In this document: positions 50,589 to 59,682 of the stretch, piece by piece
Layout of the letters: each line of letters opens with the position of its first letter
Numbering within the stretch: the stretch's first letter is position 1
Assembly (NCBI RefSeq): GCF_001053185.1
Contig: NZ_CSTD01000003.1
Span: forward strand, 1-64,000
Source of the DNA: Mycobacterium bohemicum DSM 44277
GTDB taxonomy: Bacteria > Actinomycetota > Actinomycetes > Mycobacteriales > Mycobacteriaceae
Direction of reading: 5' to 3'
Length of the DNA stretch: 64,000 bases
Notes under the pieces: generated by a model
Seen by the model: the letters and a program-made list of their open reading frames with translations, nothing else
Told to the model about the DNA's origin: nothing
Databases searched by the model: none
Position numbers and translations under genes: made by a program

Positions 50589-51287
50589 ATGCCCAGCCTC
50601 TCCGGTCACCGCACCCTGTTCGCACTCTCGGCGGCCACCTGCGTCGCGCTGCTCGGCGCGTGCTCCTCGCCCCAGCACGCCTCCACCAGCCCGGGCACCA
50701 CGCCCGCGGTATGGACCGGGGCCCCCGGCCCCTCGTCCAGCCCGGGCGGCGAGGCCGCGCAGCCGTCGGCGCAGGGCGTCATGGCCCGGCTGAAAGCGCC
50801 CGACGGCACCGAGGTGGCGACGGCCAGGTTCGACTTCGGGAATGGGTTCGCCACCATCACGATCGCCACGAGCGGCCCCGGCCGGCTGACGCCGGGATTC
50901 CACGGCGTGCACATTCACAAAACGGGTAAGTGCGAACCGAATTCGGTCGCTCCCACCGGCGGCGCGCCCGGGGACTTCCAGTCCGCCGGCGGACACTTCC
51001 AGGCGCCCGGCCATTCCGGCGAGCCGGCCAGCGGCGACCTGACCTCGCTGCAGGTCCGCAAGGACGGGACGGCCATGCTCGTCACCACCACGGACGCCTT
51101 CGCCATGCAGGACCTGCTGACGGGCGAGAAGACCGCCATCATCATCCACGCCGGCGCCGACAACTTCGCCAACATCCCCGCCGACCGGTACAACCAGACC
51201 GGCGGAGCGGCGGGCCCCGACGAGATGACCATGACGACCGGTGACGCCGGCAAGCGGGTAGCGTGCGGTGTCATCGGTACGGGCTAA
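50589..51287 (+). CDS. sodC: Superoxide dismutase [Cu], lipoprotein SodC
   Basis: 232 residues. The lipobox LLGAC puts the lipidated cysteine at residue 25, so the enzyme is tethered outside the membrane, where it removes superoxide. A Ser/Pro/Thr-rich linker leads to the Greek-key domain. Copper ligands come from [10 protein letters not shown] (about residues 103-112), GGHF and [14 protein letters not shown]. Conserved cysteines in GKCEPN and RVACGVIG form the domain disulfide. As in M. tuberculosis SodC, the usual zinc loop is short ([16 protein letters not shown]) and lacks the full set of zinc ligands. The 3' end overlaps the next gene by 20 bases. Confidence 0.94.
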   Translation: MPSLSGHRTLFALSAATCVALLGACSSPQHASTSPGTTPAVWTGAPGPSSSPGGEAAQPSAQGVMARLKAPDGTEVATARFDFGNGFATITIATSGPGRLTPGFHGVHIHKTGKCEPNSVAPTGGAPGDFQSAGGHFQAPGHSGEPASGDLTSLQVRKDGTAMLVTTTDAFAMQDLLTGEKTAIIIHAGADNFANIPADRYNQTGGAAGPDEMTMTTGDAGKRVACGVIGTG

Positions 51288-52410
51288 CCACCAGCCGATC
51301 GAGCGCATCGACTTCGCGCCCTCGCCGCGGCCGACCATCGGGGTTGAGTGGGAGTTCGCGCTCGTCGACGCGCAGACCCGCGACCTCAGCAACGAAGCCA
51401 CCGCGGTGATCGCCGAGATCGGCGAAAACCCGCGCGTCCACAAGGAATTGCTGCGCAACACCGTCGAGGTGGTCAGCGGCGTGTGCGCGAACGCCGGCGA
51501 GGCGATGGACGACCTGCGCGACACCCTCGGGCCGGCCCGGCGGATCGTCCGCGACCGCGGCATGGAGTTGTTCTCCGCCGGGACCCACCCGTTCGCGCGG
51601 TGGTCCACGCAGAAACTCACCGACGCGCCCCGCTACGCCGAGCTGATCAAGCGCACGCAATGGTGGGGCCGGCAGATGCTGATCTGGGGCGTGCACGTGC
51701 ACGTCGGCATCTCCTCGGCGAACAAGGTGATGCCGATCATGTCGTCGCTGCTGAAGTACTACCCGCACCTGCTGGCGCTGTCGGCGTCGTCGCCCTGGTG
51801 GGGGGGCGAGGACACCGGCTACGCCAGCAACCGGGCGATGATGTTTCAGCAGCTGCCCACCGCGGGGCTGCCGTTCCAGTTCCAGACGTGGAAGGAGTTC
51901 GAGGACTTCGTCCATGACCAGAAGAAGACCGGCATCATCGACCACATGAACGAAATCCGTTGGGACATCAGGCCGTCCCCGCATCTGGGCACGCTGGAAG
52001 TGCGGGTCTGCGACGGGGTGTCCAACCTGCGCGAGCTCGGCGCGCTGGTGGCCCTGACGCACTGCCTGGTCGTGGACCTCGACCGCCGGCTGGACGCCGG
52101 CGAGACGCTGCCGAACATGCCGCCCTGGCATGTGCAGGAGAACAAGTGGCGCGCGGCGCGCTACGGGCTGGACGCCGTGATCATTCTCGACGCCGACAGC
52201 AACGAGCGACTGGTCACCGACGACCTCGCCGACGTGCTGACGCGGCTGGAGCCGGTCGCGAAGTCCCTGAACTGCTGCGAGGAGCTGGCCGCGGTGGCCG
52301 ACATTCCGCGGCAGGGCGCCTCTTATCAGCGGCAGCGGCGGGTCGCCGAGGAGCACGACGGCGACCTGCGCTCGGTGGTCGACGCACTGGTCGGTGAGTT
52401 GGAGATCTAA
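51268..52410 (+). CDS. YbdK-type carboxylate-amine ligase (Rv0433-like)
   Basis: 380 residues of the glutamate-cysteine ligase type 2 family. Features: [12 protein letters not shown] (about residues 23-34), [15 protein letters not shown] (about 58), [10 protein letters not shown] (about 102), [10 protein letters not shown] (about 144-153), [21 protein letters not shown] (about 170), and [22 protein letters not shown] (about 227-248). YbdK proteins show weak glutamate-cysteine ligase activity; mycobacteria use mycothiol, so the true substrate is uncertain. The GTG at 51268 lies inside the sodC end; a later start cannot be excluded, but the conserved region begins soon after. Confidence 0.9.
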   Translation: MSSVRANHQPIERIDFAPSPRPTIGVEWEFALVDAQTRDLSNEATAVIAEIGENPRVHKELLRNTVEVVSGVCANAGEAMDDLRDTLGPARRIVRDRGMELFSAGTHPFARWSTQKLTDAPRYAELIKRTQWWGRQMLIWGVHVHVGISSANKVMPIMSSLLKYYPHLLALSASSPWWGGEDTGYASNRAMMFQQLPTAGLPFQFQTWKEFEDFVHDQKKTGIIDHMNEIRWDIRPSPHLGTLEVRVCDGVSNLRELGALVALTHCLVVDLDRRLDAGETLPNMPPWHVQENKWRAARYGLDAVIILDADSNERLVTDDLADVLTRLEPVAKSLNCCEELAAVADIPRQGASYQRQRRVAEEHDGDLRSVVDALVGELEI

Positions 52411-53055
52411 ATGGAATTCCCGGAATCCCTTGAACTGCCTATGTTTCCGCTGGAGTCGGCGATGTTGCCCGACGAGGACCTGCCGCTGCGGATCTTCGAG
52501 CCGCGATACGGCGCCCTCGTGCGGCACTGCACCGGCCACGGCGACCCGTTCGGCGTGGTGATGATCTTGCGCGGACGGGAGGTCGGCGGCGACGACGCCC
52601 GGTGCGATGTCGGCGTCGTGTGTCGGATCACCGAGTGGGCCGAGCACGGCGCGGGCCTGTACACGCTGCGGTGCCGGACCGGTGAGCGAATCCGGGTGGC
52701 GCAGTGGCTGCCCGACGATCCCTACCCGCGGGCGACCGTCACCCTGTGGCCCGACGAGCCGGGGCCGCCGGTGACGGCGGCGCAGGTGCTCGACATCGAG
52801 GACAGGGTGATGGCGCTGTTCGAACGGATCGCGGAGGCCCGCGACGCCGTGCTGCCGGATCGCGAGGAGCTGCTGGGCCGCGACGAAGGCGACGATCCGG
52901 GACAACGCCTGTTCGCCTTGGCATCCCGGCTCCCGATCGGGACCGCCGACCGCTACTCGGTGCTGGCGGCGCCGACGGCCGCCGATCGCGTGGGCGCCCT
53001 CAGCGAGGCGGTCGACGCGGTCGCCGCGATCGTCGAGTTCCAGCTCTCCGAATAG
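52411..53055 (+). CDS. LON substrate-binding-domain protein (Rv0434-like)
   Basis: 214 residues resembling the N-terminal substrate-binding (PUA-like) domain of Lon protease without ATPase or protease parts. LPMFPLESAMLPDEDLPLRIFEPRY (about residues 9-33) is the signature of this domain. The rest contains an all-beta part and a helical end. It is thought to be a stand-alone adaptor of unknown use. It begins directly after the YbdK stop; an ATG at 52441 is a shorter alternative start. Confidence 0.85.
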   Translation: MEFPESLELPMFPLESAMLPDEDLPLRIFEPRYGALVRHCTGHGDPFGVVMILRGREVGGDDARCDVGVVCRITEWAEHGAGLYTLRCRTGERIRVAQWLPDDPYPRATVTLWPDEPGPPVTAAQVLDIEDRVMALFERIAEARDAVLPDREELLGRDEGDDPGQRLFALASRLPIGTADRYSVLAAPTAADRVGALSEAVDAVAAIVEFQLSE

Positions 53056-53063
53056 ATGGGTGA

Positions 53064-54086
53064 ATGAAGGTACATCTTCAGGTCGACGGCTCGCCGACCG
53101 CGGCGCGGGCGAGCGCCGCCGAGATCGCCGCGACCGGCGCCGACGGGCTGTTCACCTTCGAGGGCCAGCACGACGTGTTCTTCCCGCTGCTGATCGCCGC
53201 CGACGCGACCGATTGCCGGCTGATGACCAACGTGGCGATCGCGCCGCCGCGCAGCCCGCTGCACCTGGCGCACGCCGCCTACGACCTGCAGCTCTACAGC
53301 GGCGGCCGGTTCCGGCTCGGGCTGGGCTCGCAGGTGCGGGCCCACATCGAAAAGCGTTACGGCAGTAAGTGGGAGCCGCCGGCGGCGCGGATGGCCGAAA
53401 CGGTCGCCGCCATCAAGGCGGTGTTCGCGGCCTGGGAAGGCCGCGAGCCCTTGAACTTTCGCGGCGAATTCTTCACCCACACCATCATGGCGCCCAACTT
53501 CAATCCTGGCCCCAACCCGTACGGGCCGCCGCCGGTGTTGCTGGGCGCGCTCGGCCCGATCATGACGCGCACGGCCGCCCAGGTCGCCGACGGGCTGCTG
53601 GTAATGCCCTTCAACAGCGCCCGCCACTTCACCGACCGCACCCTGCCCGCGGTCGAGGAGGGATTGCGCCGATCGCACCGCACGGCAGGCGAATTCCAGA
53701 TCATCGCCCAGGCCATGGTGGCCGTCGGGCGCGACGAGACGCAGCTGGCCGCCGCGGTTAACGGCGTGGCGGCGCTCATCTCCTTCTACGGCTCCACCCC
53801 GGCCTACCGGCCGGTGCTGGAGGCCGAGGGCTGGGCCGAGATCCAGCCCGAGCTCAACGCGCTGTCCAAGCAGGGCCGGTTCGCCGAGATGCGCCGGCTG
53901 ATCACCGACCCGATGGTCGCCCGGATCGGGGTGGTGGGGACGCCCGAGGACTGCGCGCAGCAGATCGTCGCGCGTTTCGGCGAGCGGGCCGCCGAGGTGT
54001 GCTGTTATTTCCCGGGTTACACGCCCGCCGGCGCCGACCTGGCCGACCTGATCGGCGCGCTGCACCGGGCCCCGGTCGCGCGATGA
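53064..54086 (+). CDS. LLM-class F420-dependent oxidoreductase
   Basis: 340 residues with the luciferase-like TIM barrel. MTNVAIAPPRSPLHLAHAAYDLQ (about residues 53-75), GGRFRLGLGSQV (about 81-92), KRYGSKWEPPAARMAE (about 98) and PVLLGALGPIMTRTAAQVADGLL (about 156-178) match the actinobacterial subfamily that uses F420. With fgd1 about 42 kb away supplying F420H2 and a coupled enoyl-CoA hydratase downstream, a part in lipid or xenobiotic breakdown is plausible; the reaction is unknown. The TGA overlaps the hydratase ATG as ATGA. Confidence 0.87.
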   Translation: MKVHLQVDGSPTAARASAAEIAATGADGLFTFEGQHDVFFPLLIAADATDCRLMTNVAIAPPRSPLHLAHAAYDLQLYSGGRFRLGLGSQVRAHIEKRYGSKWEPPAARMAETVAAIKAVFAAWEGREPLNFRGEFFTHTIMAPNFNPGPNPYGPPPVLLGALGPIMTRTAAQVADGLLVMPFNSARHFTDRTLPAVEEGLRRSHRTAGEFQIIAQAMVAVGRDETQLAAAVNGVAALISFYGSTPAYRPVLEAEGWAEIQPELNALSKQGRFAEMRRLITDPMVARIGVVGTPEDCAQQIVARFGERAAEVCCYFPGYTPAGADLADLIGALHRAPVAR

Positions 54087-54895
54087 GCGCCGACCTGGTG
54101 GTCGACGTCTCCGACGGCGTCGCGGTGCTCACGCTCAACCGCCCGGAACACCTCAACGCCTACACCCCCGAGATGGGGGAGCTGCTCGGCCGCGCGTACC
54201 GCGATTGCGACGCCGACGACGAGGTCCGGGCGATCGTGGTGACCGGCGCGGGCCGGGCGTTTTGCGCGGGCGCCGACTTCGGCGGCGGCGCAACGCCTTT
54301 CGAGAGTCCCGGGGGCGACGACGGGTTCACGGCGTCGCCGATCTCGCCGGCCGCCTTCGAGCTGCGCAAGCCGGTGATCGCGGCGCTCAACGGTCACGCC
54401 GTCGGCATCGGGTTGACCATCGCGCTGCAGGCCGACATCCGGATCGTCGCGCAGGACGCCAAATACGGTGTGGTCCAGGTCCGCCGCGGGGTGATCCCCG
54501 ACTGCATGGCGCACTGGACGCTGGCGCAGCTGACCAGCCTGGGCGTGGCCGCCGACATCCTGCTCACCGGGCGGACGTTCGCCGGTTCCGAGGCCGTGAC
54601 GCTCGGCATCGCGAGCCGGGCGCTGCCGGCCGGGCAGGTGCTCGACCATGCGCTCGAGACCGCCCGCGACATCGCGGTCAACGTGGCCCCGATGTCGGCG
54701 GCGCTGTGTAAGCGACTGCTGTGGGACACCGCGATGCACCGCTACCCGCCGGCGCAGGTCGCGGAGCTGGAGACCCGGCTGCACCGGCGGGTGATGGGCG
54801 GTGCCGACGCCCGCGAGGGCGTCGCGGCCTTCCTCGATCGAAGGCCGCCGCGGTTCACCGCGCGGCTTTCCCGGGAGTGGACGCCGCTGCCCTAG
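54083..54895 (+). CDS. Enoyl-CoA hydratase/isomerase family protein
   Basis: 270 residues of the crotonase fold. LNRPEHLNAYTPEM (about residues 14-27), GRAFCAGADFGGG (first oxyanion-hole loop, about 58-70) and KPVIAALNGHAVGIGLTIAL (second loop, about 95-114) are clear. The usual catalytic Glu regions read KYGVVQVRRGVIPDC (about 131-145), without the canonical E-x-x-x-G of hydratases, so isomerase, hydrolase or other crotonase chemistry is possible. It is coupled to the F420-type oxidoreductase. It converges on the SDR gene with 10 bases between stops. Confidence 0.87.
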   Translation: MSADLVVDVSDGVAVLTLNRPEHLNAYTPEMGELLGRAYRDCDADDEVRAIVVTGAGRAFCAGADFGGGATPFESPGGDDGFTASPISPAAFELRKPVIAALNGHAVGIGLTIALQADIRIVAQDAKYGVVQVRRGVIPDCMAHWTLAQLTSLGVAADILLTGRTFAGSEAVTLGIASRALPAGQVLDHALETARDIAVNVAPMSAALCKRLLWDTAMHRYPPAQVAELETRLHRRVMGGADAREGVAAFLDRRPPRFTARLSREWTPLP

Positions 54896-54905
54896 CCGTG
54901 ACCGA

Positions 54906-55814
54906 TCAGCTTGTGGTGCAGAGCTTTTCGGAGAGCTCCCACAATTGCGCGGCGCGGCGCTCGTCGTGGGCGTAGGGTGCCGCCTCGCTGATTCGGCAGT
55001 CCTCGAGATACAGGGCGCCCGTGCCGTCCAGCTCGGGGCTGGTGGCCGCCCATACCTGGGTGGCCGCTCCGTTCTCGGGAGCGGCGAGGTCGAGCTGGCT
55101 GCCGGTGCGGGCGGCGACCACCTCGCGCAGCCGGGAGAAGTCCGCGCGCGACATGTACCGCGCCAGCGCGGTGGCCACGGTCCCGGGGTGGACGGCGTAG
55201 GCGCGGATCCCCGAGCCGCGCAGGCGGCGGTCGGCTTCGACCGCGTGCAGGATGTTCGCCGTCTTGGACGCACCGTAGGCCGCGAACTTGTCATACTCGC
55301 GCCGTTCCCAGTTGGGATCGTCGAAGTCGACGTCGCCCAGGCGGTGGCCGGCCGAGGACAGGTTGACGACGCGGGCGCCGCCGGCGGCCTGAAGTTGGCC
55401 GATCAGCAGCCGGGTAAGTTCGAAGTGCCCGAAATGGTTTGTGCCGATTTGTAATTCGAAGCCGTCGGAGGTCCTGCCGAACGGGGTGAACATGACGCCG
55501 GCGTTGTTCATCAGGACGTGCACCGCCGGCGCCAGGCTCCGAATCGTCTCCGCCGCCGCGCGCACGCCGGCCAAGGACGTGAGGTCGAGGGTCACCGTGG
55601 AGGTCAGGGCGCCGGGCACCTCGGCGGCGATCCACCGGGCGGTCTGGCTCAGCGCGTCGAGATCGCGGGCGGCCAGGATCACGTGCGCGCTCGCCGCGGC
55701 CAGCGCGCGGGCCGACTCGCGGCCCAGCCCGGACGACGCACCCGTAATCACGCACACCCGGCCGGACAGGTCGATGCCTTCGACAACCTGCAGAGCGGTC
55801 GGATGTTCGGTCAT
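54906..55814 (-). CDS. Short-chain dehydrogenase/reductase
   Basis: 302 residues, retinol-dehydrogenase-like SDR. Nucleotide motif VITGASSGLGRE (about residues 22-33), NNAGVM (about 103-108), catalytic Ser in NLSSAGHRLG (about 153) and YGASK with the catalytic Tyr/Lys (about 180-184). The C-terminus SEAAPYAHDERRAAQLWELSEKL is typical of the same subfamily as the SDR at the window end. I use the ATG at 55814, which overlaps the TGA of a preceding gene tail as ATGA; a GTG 18 bases upstream is possible. The substrate is unknown. Confidence 0.88.
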   Translation of the reverse strand: MTEHPTALQVVEGIDLSGRVCVITGASSGLGRESARALAAASAHVILAARDLDALSQTARWIAAEVPGALTSTVTLDLTSLAGVRAAAETIRSLAPAVHVLMNNAGVMFTPFGRTSDGFELQIGTNHFGHFELTRLLIGQLQAAGGARVVNLSSAGHRLGDVDFDDPNWERREYDKFAAYGASKTANILHAVEADRRLRGSGIRAYAVHPGTVATALARYMSRADFSRLREVVAARTGSQLDLAAPENGAATQVWAATSPELDGTGALYLEDCRISEAAPYAHDERRAAQLWELSEKLCTTS

Positions 55815-55960
55815 GCCGGTACACGCTGCCACACCGCCGCCCGCTCCATCAGCCGCGGCGCCACGGCGCGGTGCAGCGGGCCGACGACGGCCCAGACCGC
55901 TCGGGCGGCGACCCGGCGGCGGCAGCGCACGCGGGTGGTGAGGCCGGCGTCGCGGCGATC
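55811..55960 (-). pseudogene. C-terminal remnant of a gene coupled to the SDR
   Basis: On the minus strand a frame ending with TGA at 55813-55811 reads LTTRVRCRRRVAARAVW, then VVGPLHRAVAPRLMERAA, with nearly every third codon base G or C. Its stop overlaps the SDR ATG, the usual sign of a real upstream gene. No start codon or room for a full gene exists before the AAA ATPase stop at 55983. So only about the last 45-50 codons survive, or the start is unusual. The helical C-terminus recalls SRPBCC/DUF2867-type proteins often found beside SDR genes, but I cannot name the family. Confidence 0.45.
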
Positions 55961-55982
55961 GCCCGCGTCGGCCCCGGCCGTG

Positions 55983-58193
55983 CTACGGAGCTTTGGCGAA
56001 GGCCCGTAGCGAGTCCAGCTGGCCGGGATCCAGCGACGGGCGCACGGTTGCCCGCGCCCCCGCGAGGTCGGCCGCGGTCACGTCGGTGGCGTCGATGGAC
56101 CGCCGCATCGCCGAGAGCGCGGCCTCCCGCAGCACGGCCACGCAGTCGGCCGCGCTGTAGCCGTCGAGCCCCGCGGCGATCTCGTCGAGGTCGACGTCGG
56201 CGCTCAAGGGAATGGATTTTGCTGCGGTGCGCAGGATTTCGCGGCGGGCCTCGGTGTCGGGGGGTTCGATGAACACCAGCCGCTCCAGCCGTCCGGGGCG
56301 CAGCAGGGCGGGGTCGATCAGGTCCGGCCGGTTGGTGGCGCCGAGCACCACGACGTCGCGCAGCGGGTTGACGCCGTCGAGCTCGGTCAGCAGGGCGGCC
56401 ACCACCCGGTCGGTCACGCCCGAGTCGAAGCTCTGCCCCCGGCGCGGCGCCAGCGCGTCCACCTCGTCGAGGAAGATCAGCGACGGGGCGGAATCGCGGG
56501 CCCGGGTGAACAGCTCGCGGACCGCCTTCTCGGAGGCGCCGACCCACTTGTCCATCAGCTCGGAGCCCTTGACCGCGTGCACGGACAGCTGGCCCGTGCT
56601 GGCCAGAGCGCGCACCACGAACGTCTTGCCGCAGCCGGGCGGCCCGTAGAGCAGCACCCCGCGCGGCGGGTCGACGCCCAGCCGGGCGAAGGTGTCGGGA
56701 TGCCGCAGCGGCCACAGCACCGCCTCGGTCAGCGCCTGCTTGGCCTCGGCCATGTCGCCGACGTCGTCGAGCGTGACCCCCCCAACCTGCCAGCCGACCG
56801 TCAACTCCTGGCTGCCGGAGCGCGACAGCGGCCGGATGACTGACAGCGCGCCGACGAGGTCATCCTGGCTCAGCTGCGGCGGCCGCCCGTCGGTGCTGGC
56901 CCGAGACGCCGCCCGCAGGGTCGCCTCGCGCAGCAGCGCGGCCAGGTCGGCGACCACGAAACCCGGTGTTCGGCCGGCGATTTCGTCGAGGTCGAGATCG
57001 CCGGCGGGCACGGGTTTGAGCAGCGCCTCCAGCAGCGCCTTGCGGGTGACGGTGTCGGGCAGCGGCAGGCTCAGCTCCCGGTCGCACAGGTCGGGTGCGC
57101 GCAGCCGGGCGTCGAGCTGGTCGGGTCGCGCGGAGGTGGCGATCAGGGCGACGCCGGCGGTGGCGACCGCGGCACGCAGCTCGGCCAGTATGAGGGAGGC
57201 CACCGGTTCGGGGTCCGCCGGCAACAGCGCGTCGACGTCGGCGATCAGCAGCACCCCGCCGCCGTCGCGGACCCGCTGCGCCGCGGAGATCACGGCCTTG
57301 AGCCGCTCGTCGGCGTTCAGCGCGCCGACCTCGGGGCCGTCCAGCTCGACCAGGCGGCGTCCGTCGCACACCGCCCGCACCAGCGTCACCTTGCCCACCC
57401 CGGGCGGGCCCGACACCAGCACCCCGAGGTTGGTGGCCGCGCCCAGCGTCTGCAGCAGGTGCGGCTCGTCGAGCGCCAGCTTGAGCCATTCGGCGAGCTT
57501 GGTGGCCTGCGGCTGCGAGCCCTTGAGCTCCTCGACCAGGATCTCCGGCGTCCCGGTGCTCAGCTGTTCGTGCCGTGACGTCGCGGTGCCGGCCGGGACC
57601 CCGGTGCCCCAGGTGACCAGGGAGTTGGGCTGCACGCTGACCGGACCCTCGGGGTCGACGTAGGTGACGGTCAACAGCTCCGAGGTCCAGCTGATGCCGA
57701 CCGAGGCGGCCAGCGCCCGGGTGGCCGCGGAGGTGGACGTGCCGGGCCCCAGGTCGCGGGGGAGCAGCGACACCGCGTCACCGACGGTCATCACCTTGCC
57801 CAGCAGGGCCTGACGCAACGTGACCGGCGAGATCGACTGGGTGGCCAGGGTCGAGCCGCTCAGCGTCACCGACCGCGCGCCGTAGACGGTCACGGTGCCC
57901 ACGATCACCGCGGTGTCCTCCCGCAGCCCGGCGTTGGACAGCGTGACGTCGTCGAGCAGCACGGTGCCGACGGGGGTGCCCGGGTCGGCCAGCGCCGCCA
58001 CGGCCGCCGTGGTGCGCGACCCGGTCAGTGACACCGCATCCCACTCGCGAATGCCAAGGGCGGCAACGGCGCTGGGGTGCAGGCGGACGACACCGCGGCG
58101 GGAGTCCGCGGCGGAGGTGTTCAGCCGGGCGGTGAGGGTGAGCTGACGGTCGCCCGCCGCGCGGCGCGACGCTGCCTGGGCGCGTCGTTCCAC
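55983..58193 (-). CDS. AAA+ ATPase with two AAA domains, CDC48-like (Rv0435c)
   Basis: 736 residues. An N-terminal double-psi-barrel-like domain (about 20-200) is followed by a first, diverged AAA module (SGPPGVGKVTLVRA, about residue 270; VLLIADVDALLP) and a second, full one: LLYGPPGCGKTFVVRAL (Walker A, about 510), LIFLDEVDALAPRRGQ (Walker B, about 573), GATNRPDLIDPALLRPGRLERLVF (sensor and arginine finger region). This is the VAT/CDC48 layout, suggesting a protein-unfolding machine. The start is uncertain: GTG 58193 is the nearest usable codon and overlaps pssA by 73 bases. M. tuberculosis Rv0435c is about 728 residues. Confidence 0.9.
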   Translation of the reverse strand: MERRAQAASRRAAGDRQLTLTARLNTSAADSRRGVVRLHPSAVAALGIREWDAVSLTGSRTTAAVAALADPGTPVGTVLLDDVTLSNAGLREDTAVIVGTVTVYGARSVTLSGSTLATQSISPVTLRQALLGKVMTVGDAVSLLPRDLGPGTSTSAATRALAASVGISWTSELLTVTYVDPEGPVSVQPNSLVTWGTGVPAGTATSRHEQLSTGTPEILVEELKGSQPQATKLAEWLKLALDEPHLLQTLGAATNLGVLVSGPPGVGKVTLVRAVCDGRRLVELDGPEVGALNADERLKAVISAAQRVRDGGGVLLIADVDALLPADPEPVASLILAELRAAVATAGVALIATSARPDQLDARLRAPDLCDRELSLPLPDTVTRKALLEALLKPVPAGDLDLDEIAGRTPGFVVADLAALLREATLRAASRASTDGRPPQLSQDDLVGALSVIRPLSRSGSQELTVGWQVGGVTLDDVGDMAEAKQALTEAVLWPLRHPDTFARLGVDPPRGVLLYGPPGCGKTFVVRALASTGQLSVHAVKGSELMDKWVGASEKAVRELFTRARDSAPSLIFLDEVDALAPRRGQSFDSGVTDRVVAALLTELDGVNPLRDVVVLGATNRPDLIDPALLRPGRLERLVFIEPPDTEARREILRTAAKSIPLSADVDLDEIAAGLDGYSAADCVAVLREAALSAMRRSIDATDVTAADLAGARATVRPSLDPGQLDSLRAFAKAP

Positions 58194-58939
58194 GCCTCGG
58201 GATGGGCGGCGAGCCAGCGCTGGTTGCGCACCGCGAAGGGGACGTGGCACAGGTAGGCGACGATGATCACCCAGATCAACAGGTAGGGGGCCAGCACTGC
58301 GGCCGCCGCGCAGATCGCCAGCAGCGCCAGCAGCGGGGCCGCCCAGTTCGGGGGCACCGCAGCGGCGTGCATCTTTCGCATCGGGATCTTGCTGATCATC
58401 AGCATCGATGTCCCGGTGATCCAAATACACAGGAACGTACTCGACGTCCACCAGCCCGCACCGAACTGCAGTTTGAGCCCGATCAGCCCGATCATCGACA
58501 CGGCGCCCGCCGGTGCGGGCATGCCGACGAAGAACTCGTGGGCGTAGGAGGGTTGCGTCCCGTCGTCCTGGAGCGCGTTGTACCGCGCCAGCCGCAAGAC
58601 GACGCACACCGCGTAGAGCAGCACCGCCACCCAGCCCGCCGGCGAATTCGGCAGCAGGGTCATGTAGAGCACGATCGCGGGCGTCACGCCGAAGTTGACC
58701 GCGTCGGCCAGGGAGTCGATCTCTTCGCCCATGCGCGACTGCGCGTCCAGGATGCGCGCCACCCGGCCGTCCAGGCCGTCCAGGATGGCGGCCGCCGCGA
58801 TGAGCGCCATCGCGGCCTTGGGCTGGTGTTCGAGCGCGAACTTGATCGCGGTCATGCCGGCGCAGATGGACAGCACGGTCATCGCGCTGGGCAGGATCTG
58901 CAGGTTGACCGCCCGCATCCCGTGCGGCCTGCCGATCAT
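58121..58939 (-). CDS. pssA: CDP-diacylglycerol-serine O-phosphatidyltransferase
   Basis: 272 residues, a multi-helix membrane enzyme that makes phosphatidylserine from CDP-diacylglycerol and serine. The CDP-alcohol phosphotransferase motif, D-G-x2-A-R-x8-G-x3-D-x3-D, appears as [27 protein letters not shown] (about residues 54-80). Its ATG overlaps the psd stop by four bases, so the two successive steps of phosphatidylethanolamine synthesis are coupled. The basic C-terminal tail overlaps the ATPase gene. Confidence 0.95.
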   Translation of the reverse strand: MIGRPHGMRAVNLQILPSAMTVLSICAGMTAIKFALEHQPKAAMALIAAAAILDGLDGRVARILDAQSRMGEEIDSLADAVNFGVTPAIVLYMTLLPNSPAGWVAVLLYAVCVVLRLARYNALQDDGTQPSYAHEFFVGMPAPAGAVSMIGLIGLKLQFGAGWWTSSTFLCIWITGTSMLMISKIPMRKMHAAAVPPNWAAPLLALLAICAAAAVLAPYLLIWVIIVAYLCHVPFAVRNQRWLAAHPEAWNDAPRQRRAARRATVSSPSPPG

Positions 58940-59658
58940 GACAGGGTGGCCAGCACGGTCTCGCCGGCGATCGCCCGCTGGCCGACCCGCACCACCGGCT
59001 CGGCACCCGCCGGCAGGTAGGTGTCCAGCCGGGAGCCGAACCGGATCAGGCCGTAGGTGTCGCCGATCGACAGCTTGTCGCCGACCCGCGCATCGCAGAT
59101 GATGCGGCGCGCCAGCAGCCCCGCGATCTGCACGACCACCACCTCGGCGCCGGTGTCGGTCCGCAACCGCAGGCTGGTGCGTTCGTTGTCGGTGCTGGCC
59201 GCGGCGAGATCGGCCGACCCGAACCGGCCGGGGCGGTGCTGCACCGCGACCACCTCGCCGCCCACCGGGGCGCGCTGAACGTGGGCGTCCAGCAGCGACA
59301 GGAAGATGCTGACCCGCGGCAGGGGCGTGTCGCCCATGCCGAGCTCGGCGGGCGGGGCGGCGGCGTCGATCACGCAGACCTCCCCGTCGGCGGGGGCGAC
59401 CACGACCCCGGGCCGCACCGGCGGCACGCGCGGCGGGTGGCGGAAGAACCCCGCGCAGCCGGCCGCGGCGAGCAGCCCGGCCCGGCGCACCCACCGGTGC
59501 CGGCGTCCGGCCAGTGCCAGCCCCAGGCCGGCGGCGACGAAGGGGCGACCCGCGGGATGCACCGGTGGAACCGCGGAGCGCACCAGCTCGAGCATGTGCA
59601 GCGGGCTGAAAGCGGGGTCCTCGGCGGTGGGACCGACCGTGCGGGGGCGTCGTGCCAC
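58936..59658 (-). CDS. psd: Phosphatidylserine decarboxylase proenzyme
   Basis: 240 residues of the short, PSD-A type. It decarboxylates phosphatidylserine to phosphatidylethanolamine. [10 protein letters not shown] (about residue 89), [19 protein letters not shown] (about 117-135) and NERTSLRL (about 158) are typical. The self-cleavage site that makes the pyruvoyl group is FGS in [13 protein letters not shown], near residue 207. The GTG at 59658 fits the family length. It is first in the psd-pssA-AAA ATPase run, 24 bases after moeA2. Confidence 0.94.
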   Translation of the reverse strand: MARRPRTVGPTAEDPAFSPLHMLELVRSAVPPVHPAGRPFVAAGLGLALAGRRHRWVRRAGLLAAAGCAGFFRHPPRVPPVRPGVVVAPADGEVCVIDAAAPPAELGMGDTPLPRVSIFLSLLDAHVQRAPVGGEVVAVQHRPGRFGSADLAAASTDNERTSLRLRTDTGAEVVVVQIAGLLARRIICDARVGDKLSIGDTYGLIRFGSRLDTYLPAGAEPVVRVGQRAIAGETVLATLS

Positions 59659-59682
59659 GCGGCCATCTTACGGAGCGATTGC

